Below, piece after piece: positions 11,001-19,688 of a stretch of 23,781 nt of DNA (positions are counted from its first letter, which is position 1; every line of letters starts with the position of its first letter). A program made the translations under genes and the position numbers. The notes below the pieces were generated by a model. It was not told the origin of the DNA, searched no databases, and saw nothing but the letters and a program-made list of their open reading frames with translations. The stretch spans positions 1 to 23,781 of the forward strand of contig JNDT01001954.1 in the NCBI GenBank assembly GCA_000697055.1, given 5' to 3'. Source of the DNA: Saksenaea vasiformis B4078 (taxonomy: Eukaryota > Mucoromycota > Mucoromycetes > Mucorales > Saksenaeaceae).

Positions 11001-13565
11001 ATTGATTATGTTAGCTATTATGAACGTTAACTGGTACTGTAATTGTACCTCATAACACGACACGTATGTTACGAGGATACGGGACTTTGTCTTGAAGTTA
11101 TGTTCACTATGTTTAGGATGCTGTAGTATCAGATGCTTTCGAAAGGTAGAGTCAAACAGCGCGCAGACATGCAGGTTGTCTTTGTCCATAGAGCTATAGT
11201 CAAGTTGCTCAGCATACATTGTAGGGTTTTCTTTAAGTTGCTCGGAGACGAACGTAGATTCTAGCCCGTGGTAACATTCACGCATAGTCAACGATGGCAA
11301 GCTCATGATTTGCCCATCTAGGTTGACTCCTCGGTTCCAGTAACGACCAAAGACATCGTTGACAGCAGGTTGTAGAGCGTTAATTGATCGTCTTTCTCGT
11401 GAACTGATGCGAAAGTATGTATGATTATGGTGATGATTATATGCAGTTGCTGCAATTGTGGACATGGCGCTACTTGCCAGATCAGGATTCACGCATGGTT
11501 GGATGGTAGCTGTGGTGTAAAGGTAGTGCAGCGGAGCCATGCAGAGCTGCATAGATATCATGTTTCCTGAACCATCCACTGAATCACTTTGTAAGACAAT
11601 GCCATCATCCAGACAGACATAATCGCTAGTGTCATCTGCAATCTGTTGGTTCATACAATCTCTATGTGCAGCATAATTATGCCTGATAATTTTCCTGACA
11701 GGTGCGCATGTATAAGTTTGATTATGGATATCAGATAATAACAACATTTACCATTCTTGAACTGCTGTTGCGGATAGTTGCAAGGCGGTGACTAGCACAT
11801 ATTGTTGGTTGAAATCAATAGGTTCTTGATGTTTATCAATCGAATGTTCTGCTGGCGATAAGGATAAATATCTCTTGACCTTTCTTTTGGACACATAATC
11901 AGGGCTGATATGCGTTAACTGCACACGCACCGTGTCGCCATATCTCACAGGCCTATGGAGATCTTGTATAGACTTTGGCACGAAGCTGACTGTAGCTGGT
12001 TGGACACGATCTTCGTACAAGTCATTTGTCACTTTGTCGGAATTTACAAAGCACAGAAGCTGTCCTAGAACAGGTCGGATAGCAATGTCACCTTCCTGAT
12101 AAATCTCCTGCTTTACGGCAATACCTCCATGATTCTTTGTCTGATTTACATTTGGGTTGTTTTCTGCATACGAGAAGTTACATAGATACTGACAACGTTG
12201 ATCGGTTTCTAAGGCTGTTGCCATAAACTCCACCGGGCAGTTGTACAATACATAATTGTTCTTTAGATATTCATTTTCATAAACTTCCTTTACTTGACGA
12301 CATCTGCATTCGTCAAGTATGTCATACAGTGGTCTCAAGTTTTCTAATTGGATGATTGCCGGCTTAGTCTTGATAGTTTCTTTCCATATTTCGGGCCTCT
12401 TGATGGAGTAAAATCCCGGTTCGCCACCTTGTAAAACTTAGAAATTACCTGTAATTCATGATCACCTACCTATAACGTTCCAATACCTGCGCTTTTCGAC
12501 CTTTCCAGCGTTTTCTGTTATTTCGTTACTCTGAGTCTTTAAGGAACGTCTTTGTCTGAATGCAGCTCTACCGCCTATGAAAGACGCCGTTATTTGTTTT
12601 CGCTCCTCCAACGACCGTGTCGTACCTATCAATAGCTTTGAAGGGTAGTAGTAGCCAAACTGATCGAATACGCATTGCAATGCATGATATTTTTTTTCGT
12701 TTGTCGTGGCTTTCAGAGCTTTGTCGATTGCATTTTCGAAATGGGAGCTGGCTTTAAACGCTTTAAAGGATATACTTGCCTGGACCAAACCTTATTTATC
12801 TGATGCTCAAGGCGTTGGCAAAGTAATTACCTCTGCGCACAAAATATAAGTAACAAGATATTCCATAACATTATCCTCCACATGCTGTTGAACGTTGCAA
12901 TAAAATCGATAACTACTTTTTGCGGCGGTGTCATAAGCAATCATTTCTGGGAAATATTCGTGGAAGTCATCATCCAGAGATAGTGCATCCTCCAAGCACT
13001 CCGTAGTTATAGTCCTTTTGCACTCATATTCCACGAATTCTCCTTTTTCAGCATATTCATAAACTTCTTCCGAGGTACTACTTTTATCAGGTTTGACCTG
13101 CAGTGCAGAGCTCCTGGCTATCGTCCCGTCAAAATGAACGCCATATGTGAATCGACGAAGGATATCGGCCGACAAATTCATGCCAATCTTATTGAGAAAG
13201 ACATATTAGATAAAAAAAAAAAGAAGTAATAGACCAACTATTACCATAGTCGATGGTGAAGTATCTTTCTCCCAGTGGAATATCTCTGGAAAAGGAAAAA
13301 AATATTGGTATCTTTGTCGCTTAGCGTTTAAGTGGTTGCCGTTTGAATTGATGCTCAGCCAAAAACCTTAATGACCGTTGTGTATCACACCAATTATGGC
13401 TCTTGTATCTTACTTGTTCTTCGTGTTTGACGCCACGCTTTGAAAACGTCATAACTCACCGGAAGTTGAATTGCGGTAAAGGAAATAGGGAGCAGAAGAT
13501 AGTTTCGCAGAAGAACAAGAGCACGGACTCCAGAAGGTATCAAAAGGTCTGAGGGTCGATGACAT
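5094..13565 (-). CDS. Giant MACPF / MIR-like / MACPF / Sel1-repeat protein
   Basis: Hand splicing gives nine exons (13565-13460, 13285-13245, 13187-12831, 12779-12470, 12427-11752, 11694-11049, 10974-10848, 10800-10672, 10612-5094) and 2,636 residues with every junction in frame. Order: MACPF module 1 (about 55-330) with FGYYYPSKLLIG and WKETIKTKPAIIQLENL followed by PLYDIL; a MIR/beta-trefoil-like stretch (about 350-570) with VRYGDTVRVQLTHIS and RYLSL; MACPF module 2 (about 600-840) with YGFFYASTIVLGG and a GGDP turn then WIQSIRTNPKIIQL; then Sel1 repeats of 36 residues to the end. MACPF folds form pores or act non-lytically; Sel1 arrays are protein-binding solenoids. No signal peptide is evident. 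The first two exons are tentative, since their intron is 174 nt and others are 42-74 nt; the Met at 13181 is the fallback start (2,585 residues). Function is unknown to me. Confidence 0.75.
5235..5950 (-). repeat. 324-bp higher-order repeat (three Sel1 units) in tandem
   Basis: The same string starting TGCGTAGTCATAATCC recurs at 5235, 5559 and 5883, a spacing of exactly 324 bp or three Sel1 units. The first two copies appear identical; the third starts in the same way and then departs. Confidence 0.85.
6099..7070 (-). repeat. 432-bp higher-order repeat (four Sel1 units) in tandem
   Basis: Copies begin at 6099 and 6531 and a partial third at 6963, a spacing of exactly 432 bp or four Sel1 units. 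The only early difference between the first two that I see is CTGAGCA against CTGGGCA. The third copy diverges after about 7070, where the older, varied units start. Confidence 0.85.
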
Positions 13566-13928
13566 CAAACCCGCTGAAAAGCTCATATATCAACAGCTGT
13601 TGCTTGCATTGCCAACTCTGCGGCGAAATAAGCGTGTGGTATATCTTTCATCGTCCGATGGTCGAAACGATGTTTCTTCATACACGCACCTTGAAAAGTA
13701 TACGGATGGATTTCTACTTTCTTCAACGCAATAGTTTGGACTGAAAACTTTAACTTTCAATAACGCATAAAAGCACACGTGGAAGAGAGATATATAGTCT
13801 TCGGAGGATGCAGAAGACACAATTTTCACTGAATTTAAAAAATCATAGCTGTCTCTGGCGCAATACAAACATGCTATTGGCATGTGTACTAGCCTTTCTT
13901 TTTATCTCGATCTGTGGCGGAAAAACTG
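13566..13928. other. Upstream region of the giant gene
   Basis: This stretch separates the tentative start of the MACPF-Sel1 gene from the Fanzor element and should hold its promoter. A minus-strand TATATA (about 13790-13797) lies some 230 bases before the ATG at 13565. ORFs of 61 and 97 residues here show no family motif. Confidence 0.35.
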
Positions 13929-14667
13929 TACCTACTGTTTTTCCCAAAATGAACATCGATACTTTAAGACATTGTCTAAACGTCACGAACTTCTGTTGCT
14001 CGTATCGATTGGAAGGTGTGATTGAATATTGGCGGACGACTCGTTGGCTGGTGGGCATCCTCAATTGCCAGCATAGCCAAAGCTTGGATATTTTCTTGCG
14101 GCGTTCAAATCTCGTTGCCAAACATGTGAGCAGCTGTTACATACTACCACCGAATGCAAGTTCGATTCTTCCATTTGCAAGTTGGTCAATGATCTCGTAT
14201 CACAGATACTGCGGACCTTGCTCGAATATGCTTTATTCACTGACACCATTATCAAACGCTCTTGTGTCTCTGCACGTTTCAGCAACTTCCGAATCCTCTT
14301 CGCCAGAGCGTGGGTTTCCCCCTAAATGTAAATCGACCAGATGTTCTATGCTTCGACACTTTCTGCCTTGCGGCCCAATCCATATTTTAAGCGCCAGCCA
14401 GCCACCATCTATCTTCCGACGTAATTGTAAGAAGGTGATGCCGTCTAGGGTCTGAATCAGAAAATTTATTGAACAAGTACAAAAGTGGGCTCTACATTAG
14501 GTAGTATACCAGAGTTAGACGACAACGGTCAACTATCCAAAATATTGGATGAAGCTGAAAAGCCTCGATCGTCATCAGTACAGACCAAATCGATTTCCAT
14601 GTTTGTTGTTCGCTAACGACGATTTTTTTCCCTTTTGCGACATTCATTTTGGGAAAGACTGTAAGTA
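13929..14667 (-). mobile_element. TIR element with TA flanks carrying a Fanzor remnant
   Basis: Inverted repeats of about 28 bp bound this 735-bp element: left 13931-13958 and right 14638-14665. By hand comparison 23 of 28 positions match, including a perfect 14-bp core TTTCCCAAAATGAA. The dinucleotide TA lies immediately outside both ends (13929-13930 and 14666-14667), the target duplication of Tc1/mariner-type elements. Between the ends lies a decayed Fanzor C-terminus on the minus strand and no DDE transposase, so the element would have relied on a transposase made elsewhere. The name of the family is an inference from the TIRs and TA. Confidence 0.65.
13976..14322 (-). pseudogene. Decayed Fanzor C-terminal region
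   Basis: Reading the minus strand gives ETHALAKRIRKLLKRAE, a zinc-ribbon region and CNSCSHVWQRDLNAAR, the RuvC-III and ribbon signature of TnpB/Fanzor. Two defects are visible. The first ribbon motif reads RSIC where CSxC is expected, and an extra A in the A-run after NAAR (near 14089) throws the frame into an early stop at 14061. The expected tail (NIQALAMLAIEDAHQP and on to a stop at 13976-13978) is still legible one frame over. An in-frame stop also lies just upstream, near 14322. Only about 115 residues are recognisable out of the several hundred usual for Fanzors, so this is a dead, truncated copy related to the one at the left edge. Confidence 0.75.
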
Positions 14668-14742
14668 AATGGATACGCTGGTTTTTTAGTCTCCGCCGTC
14701 ATCCAAATTGTTCGGCAAGCAAAAAGGAAACGATCTCTCGCA

Positions 14743-15849
14743 ATGGATCAACGATCAAAAGGAAAACGCGCCCGCGGAGCAAATAACGACGACGACGACG
14801 ACGATGCTTATGTTGAAGAATCATCATCGACACAGACGCAGCGGGTCAAGACCCAAAATGAATCACCAGTGAATTGGACCGCTGAAGTAATACCATCGTG
14901 TCATTGCCAGACACATACTCATTTCTTCACCAGGAACGAGAACGAAAAGTCAAAGACACAGTTCGCTATGCGCTGGCATGTGAGTTTAAGCGGCAGCCAA
15001 TACGACGCGACGAGATCAACAAAAAAAGTATACTACATCAAGGAAGCGACATGTGTCACTGACGAATTTATGAAAAGTCTTACAAGAACGGACCCGTGAA
15101 TTCAAATACATCTTTATGGACACGCAAGAAACCTTAAAGCATCTGTTTGGTATGGAAATGGTTGAACTACCAGCACGCGAAAAACCAGTGGTGGCTGGAG
15201 GCCGTAAAGGTACGAAGAACCGGAAAGAAAATAGGGAATCGTTACTGATTCAAGGCTGGATTAGTGGATATCAGCAAATCAGCGACAACACGTAGCTATG
15301 TGCTTCGTAATCAACTCATGGACAAATATGATACATCAGAATTGATTAAACGATCGGATGATGAGTATGTGAACGCAGGCCTCCTCTACGTCGTCTTGGC
15401 TTTGATCTTTGTCCATGAACAAGCCTTATCTGATGGTAAGTGTCTATGGGATAGTACGGCAATTTTTACCAAAAGGATGCAGCTGAACTGAAGCAACATT
15501 TGGATCGACTGCGTGTGGCGGACGAAACAACGACATTTGGTGAACGTGACAAACTGTTGGACTCGTTTGTAAAGCAAGGTTATCTACACAGGCAAAAAAG
15601 CGGTTATGAACAGGATCCTTCCAATGATGTGACGTATGAGTATTACTGGGGACCAAGAGCCAAGGTAGAAATACCAGAAGCAAACATGGTAGATTTTATT
15701 GCCAGTGTGAGTGTTTGGAGGGAAAGCAATGGGTTTAGTTTTATTTGTATTTTAACATGGCGTTGGTTTAGTTGTACGATATGGAGGGTGCAACTCTAGA
15801 ACAACTGAAGGAGTACATCTACAAGGCGTCTGGCTACACTACGCGATAG
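14743..15849 (+). CDS. NSE3: MAGE-homology protein, probable SMC5/6 complex subunit Nse3
   Basis: Six exons (14743-14886, 14934-15027, 15078-15209, 15265-15435, 15483-15706, 15772-15849) give 280 residues with all frames closed. The MAGE homology (about residues 50-265) is recognised from the winged-helix phrases VRYALACEFKRQPIRRDEI, REFKYIFMDTQETLKHLFGM, SYVLRNQLMDKY, YVVLALIFVHEQALSDG and the late VTYEYYWGPRAKVEI. Fungi normally carry a single MAGE protein, Nse3, which binds Nse1 (RING) and Nse4 and joins the SMC5/6 heads for DNA repair and replication-fork stability in the nucleus. The N-terminus is acidic and Ser-rich with a six-Asp run coded by a GAC repeat, and is probably disordered. 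The start is 77 nt from the end of the Fanzor-bearing TIR element, so that element lies in its promoter or leader. Confidence 0.85.
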
Positions 15850-15854
15850 CGTGT

Positions 15855-16478
15855 CTATTCTTCATAGGAATCAAAAAATGGACGGAGTGTATTTGCTTCT
15901 TCTGCCATGTCATCTTCTGTTCGTGGTTCTCTCTCTTCATTGTCCACACGTCTATGATGAGCCAGATCATCATAGATATCGTCATTGTTAGCATAATCAC
16001 CCTCTCTTCGTGGGATCACATGCATATGCACATGTGGTACCTGGATAAAAAAAAAATAAGTAATGAGAGAAAGTCTGATATGGCATGTACCGTTTGACCA
16101 GCTTGGGGACCATCTTGCATAACCATTGTCAGTGAAGTACCACGATAATGCTTTTCAATGACTTTGCCAATTTTTTGAGCACTGAGCATCATATCGGCTG
16201 CTTCATCTGCCTGTAGGTCTTGTACTCTACGTGCAACTCGTCTTGTGATGACCAGGACATCTATGTGATGGTGAGGTACATGCCGGGCTGGAAAGGGGCA
16301 TACTCACGGCCACTGGCATAGAATGGGTCAGTTATATATTAGTTAGATGCATAGTGAATGCTTACATGGTAATGGGTTTGAGGTTCACCAGACCAAGACA
16401 GAATTTCGATTTATAAAATATTTGTGTCTCTGGAATGGTATGAGGGCCAAATTGATACAATCGTATGGGTGGACGCAT
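15855..16478 (-). CDS. HIT-family hydrolase, FHIT-like (diadenosine polyphosphate hydrolase)
   Basis: The product is 157 residues from exons 16478-16366, 16312-16308, 16260-16091 and 16040-15855. It opens with FGPHTIPETQIFYKS and GLVNLKPI, has GHVLVITRRVARRVQDL, TSLTMVMQDGPQAGQT and the histidine triad VPHVHMHVIPRREGD. The middle His of the triad is the nucleophile in this family, which splits Ap3A/Ap4A into AMP and ADP/ATP (yeast Hnt2, fission yeast Aph1, animal FHIT). The acidic tail (EEREPRTEDDMAEEA) is typical of FHIT rather than HINT proteins. Exon 2 is only 5 nt, but it is needed to rebuild the conserved G-H before VLV. The gene shares a 79-nt divergent promoter with HIS6 and ends 5 nt from the NSE3 stop. 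Confidence 0.88.
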
Positions 16479-16521
16479 TGGGCAAATGAAGGAAAAGAAC
16501 GAGGAAAAAAAGACGTGAAAG

Positions 16522-16528
16522 TGAGTCA
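16522..16528. promoter_or_regulatory. Gcn4/CPC1 binding site in the HIT-HIS6 divergent promoter
   Basis: TGAGTCA matches the bZIP consensus TGA[C/G]TCA exactly. It lies 29 nt before the HIS6 ATG and 43 nt from the HIT ATG. Gcn4/CPC1 raises amino-acid biosynthesis genes, HIS genes among them, on amino-acid starvation, so the site fits HIS6. It is very close to the ATG, so part of the leader or alternative transcription starts may overlap it. Confidence 0.65.
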
Positions 16529-16557
16529 CGGTCGTTTTTCTTTCCAACACTTCCCTT

Positions 16558-17653
16558 ATGACACGATTCAACGGTTGCATCGATCTTCATCACGGCCAAG
16601 TAAAACAGATTGTTGGTGGATCTTTGCGGGACGATGCTCCCGAAGGTCTGTGTACCAATTTTATTGCAACGTAAGGAACATGGCCGCCGCCCTTGGTATG
16701 GTTGTTGCAAACTCATGTTGACAGGGAATCACCGCGCTACTATGCTGAACTGTACAAAACCCACCAAGTGACGCGGTGCCATGTGATTAAGCTTGGACCC
16801 GGTAACGACGAGGCAGCCAAGGAAGCGTTGCAGGCCTGGCCTGGAGGACTCCAGGTGGGTGGAGGCATTACCGCTGATAACGCGTCGGAGTGGCTCGCAT
16901 TAGGAGCAGCCAAAGTGATCGTGACCAGTTACTTGTTCCCCGATGCACGTTTCTCATTGGAACGATTAAAAGCCCTCAGCGAAAAAGTGGGTAAAGAAAA
17001 ACTGGTGGTGGATGTCAGCTGCCGTCGACGGGAGGGCAAATGGATCGTCGCTATGAATAAATGGCAGACAATGACTGACATGGAAGTTAATCAAGGTAAA
17101 GAAAAGAAAAAAATTAAAATTAAAATTAAATTCAAGGTGATGGATGATATATATGTCTATCTTATTCAATAGAAACATTACATATGCTTTCGGAGTACTG
17201 CAGGTACACATGGCTTATTCTACTATCTTCTCTGATGTGCAAAACATAGTGAGTTCTTAATTCATGCGGCTGATGTGGAGGGTCTGTGTAATGGCATTGA
17301 TCAAGATCTCGTGACACGTAAGTGCTTCCTGGTTAGGTTACTGGTTGTTGATCGATCCCTTAGGTCTTGGTGAATGGGTTACCGTTCCTACTACCTATGC
17401 TGGCGGTGGACGATGTAAGTTGGTGCCAGCCCAGCAGTCATCTAGACTGAACGTTTTAAATAGCTATTGAAGATTTGGCACTCGTCGATAAATTATCGAA
17501 AGGAAAGGTGGATCTCACATTTGGAAGGTAAGAATAGATGAAATAAGAGTGTTTGCTAACAAGTGATTCAGTGCTCTGGATATCTTTGGCGGTCATGGTG
17601 TGACATTTGAGCGCTGTATTGCATGGAACAATGGAAAGAAAGAGATAGATTAA
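16558..17653 (+). CDS. HIS6: Phosphoribosylformimino-AICAR ribotide isomerase (histidine biosynthesis)
   Basis: HIS6 (bacterial HisA, EC 5.3.1.16) isomerises ProFAR to PRFAR, the fourth step of histidine synthesis, using a (beta/alpha)8 barrel. Seven exons (16558-16670, 16725-17095, 17173-17203, 17250-17317, 17364-17414, 17464-17527, 17572-17653) give 259 residues, about the size of the yeast enzyme, all in frame. Family phrases are [18 protein letters not shown] at the start, [91 protein letters not shown]. The catalytic Asp of the eukaryotic branch is expected in the CIDLHHG strand. Introns are short (44-77 nt) and exon 3 is only 31 nt. A Gcn4/CPC1 site lies just upstream. Confidence 0.95.
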
Positions 17654-18923
17654 GGAGTTGTTGTACAATTAAAAGAAAGGACAACGTTGACAGCAAGTGG
17701 GATCATGCAGTTTGATTGTTTTTCCTTGTTTGGCTGTCGGAAATCACCCTAAACCCGTTTTGGCCAAGCAAATCGGATTGACTGCGATGGATATGAAATA
17801 GTGAAAAAGTCCCAGATAAAGAAAGCTTGCCGGGAATTCTACTAATTACTACGGATGACGCATCGAAGAAGAAAAAGAAGAGGTCCCCATTAGGCCTTTT
17901 CAACGTAAACATGATTGTGCAGAATGCAAGCAGTCCGGGCACGAATGGTTATACAAGTACGTGGCTATTGATACGCTGCTTTCCACACGTTTGAGAGTAA
18001 GTAGTACAATAGGACGCTGCGGCTTGCGCTTCTCTCTCCTTCTTCATACAGCATGTCAGACGACAGACAAAAGCGCTACAAATAATAAGGAGAAAAGAGA
18101 GCGGACACAAAGAGCCGGGAAGGTAGGATAGCTAGATGAGATCTGTGTGTATGTGGCTGATTTAGGCGGCGAAAGTATCTACTTGGCAGCTTGCCGTAAA
18201 AAAAAAAAAAAGGAGACCAGACCTGAAAGGCTGATGAGACACGATTTTCATCTTATCGCACCAATGATTAATGATAGCGAAACAAAATCAATCCATCCAT
18301 ACCAGCGCTTCAAAACAGTTACCGAGAAGAGAAGCTTGTTGTCAAAGCATGTGGCACAGCGCCTTGCAAGAGAGAGAGAAAAAAATTTAAAAACAAAAAA
18401 CGAAATCATTCATTGTGATACGGGTGGATGTGGAGATGCGATCCCTATCTGTTTGTCCAGGGTCGCGATTATGACTCCGAGCGGACTGGATAATAAGTAG
18501 AACATAATAAGGATAGACGCGTAAAAATAGATGCAATCGTCTTAAGAAGAAATAGTTATCAGACCAATTAACGATGACTAGGGTCCTTCCTTTCTATGCA
18601 TCAAGACCAAAACGCGGCGCAATTCTCGGGCCGCGAACTTTGATTCAGCATAAAGGGAACCAACTGAAGCTGCCAAGTCTCTCGTCAGGGACATGCGATC
18701 AAGTTCCAAAGCGAGATCACTATATAGGGTACGACCATTGAGGTTTTACCGATTCACATCACTGAACGGACAAACCATTCCTATACAGGCATCCTTGTTT
18801 ATCAGATCAGTCATGCCTTTTAATTAAGATAAATAGTGGATAACACAAAGAAACCTTTTCGTGTCTCTAGCGATTGATATTGTATCAAGCATGTGGTAAA
18901 AAGTTTTCAAAATCGCTGAGCTG
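17654..18923. other. Long intergenic stretch without a clear gene
   Basis: I find no convincing gene in this 1.27 kb. Frames of up to 117 residues (18147-18500, plus) are Lys/Arg-rich, contain a poly-A derived Lys run and no motif. A 54-codon frame at 18574-18738 (begins MTRVLPFYASRP) is unrecognised. The 3' UTR of HIS6 occupies the left side. Confidence 0.4.
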
Positions 18924-19215
18924 ATGAAGGCCAGTAAGCTGTCTCCACTGAAAAGCGAAAATGACATGAAGGAAGATAATGAATTCCTGTCAACTGTACT
19001 AGGTTGTCTTACTTTGATTTTTTTTTTGCTGACTAACGCGTCCCGACTCCAAAACAGCTTAATGATTTGCATAAATCGATTTCAGTCTTACAATCAGTCA
19101 GCAGATGTCGGTTGGATGTGATCGGTTATCATAGACATTTTTTTTCTTTCTAACTCAGTTTCCCAGTTTGCTTGGCCTACAATATGAGCCACATCAATTG
19201 ATCTATTTCTGCTGA
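18924..19215 (+). CDS. Possible small three-exon protein, unknown
   Basis: A model with exons 18924-18995, 19058-19117 and 19159-19215 gives 62 residues in frame: MKASKLSPLKSENDMKEDNE, then LNDLHKSISVLQSVSRCRLD, then FPSLLGLQYEPHQLIYFC. The first intron is good (donor GTACTA, branch-like CTGACTAAC, acceptor AACAG). The second is weaker (GTGATC, branch and acceptor CTAACTCAG, only 41 nt). The middle exon could form an amphipathic helix. I recognise no family. The start may lie further upstream, and the whole model may be chance. Confidence 0.25.
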
Positions 19216-19550
19216 CATTTGACTAAGTTTTTAACTTGTAAATGATAAGGACAATACACAAAGATTATTACTATTTTTTAATGTACAACGTTTTCTAGTC
19301 CCCCGGCAAAAGAAACACACCATTACATGTTGAGAGCATGTGATGAAAAAGGGTGAGAAACCCGAAATGTTCTTATTTTCTCAGAAGCAAAAAAAAAACT
19401 ATAAGCTTTTATCAAAAGATACAAGAGAGAGGGAGAGAGAGGTGTAAGTTCATTCCTCGTCATTACAGTAAAGCGGAGATCGGGTTTTACCCCAAGGTCC
19501 TCGCCACTTAAATATCGTGCATCAGGTCCCCGGGCGGAAAACGATGACTG
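19216..19550. other. Intergenic, A/T-rich with a GA tract
   Basis: No ORF of note. A GA microsatellite lies at about 19422-19441 and A-runs are frequent. Confidence 0.4.
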
Positions 19551-19688
19551 TTAACAAACTGGATCATGTATTTCTATTTTCGTTACTGATTTTTTTTTCT
19601 TTCTCGGTAACCTAATGCCGACTGCAAACATTAAAAGAAAACTAGCGATCGTGATGATAACAAATAAAGGAATCCATATTCCGCTCAT
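19551..19688 (-). CDS. Possible 45-residue single-pass membrane protein
   Basis: Starting at the ATG at 19688 the frame reads MSGIWIPLFVIITIASFLLM, continuing FAVGI to a basic stretch (RLPRKKKK) and a short polar tail. One hydrophobic segment of about 22 residues followed by a positive cluster suggests a tail on the cytosolic side. A TATAAATA box lies 82 bases upstream on the same strand (19770-19777). The frame is open to a Met at 19745, but the upstream part is less protein-like. I do not recognise it; small proteins of this size are easily chance. Confidence 0.3.
   Translation of the reverse strand: MSGIWIPLFVIITIASFLLMFAVGIRLPRKKKKSVTKIEIHDPVC

Noticed and set aside
10956..11747. Separate 263-residue gene starting at the ATG after TAA at 11748-11750
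   Set aside because: A 57-nt intron with good splice sites removes this stop and start and keeps frame, and the right end of the frame (after SCYE) is intron sequence.
13808..14455. 215-codon plus-strand ORF
   Set aside because: It is the antisense of the Fanzor remnant, whose zinc-ribbon and W-Q-R-D-x-N motif read clearly on the minus strand; the plus frame has no motif.
18147..18500. 117-codon plus-strand ORF
   Set aside because: It contains a poly-A-derived lysine run and purine-rich low complexity, with no recognisable domain.
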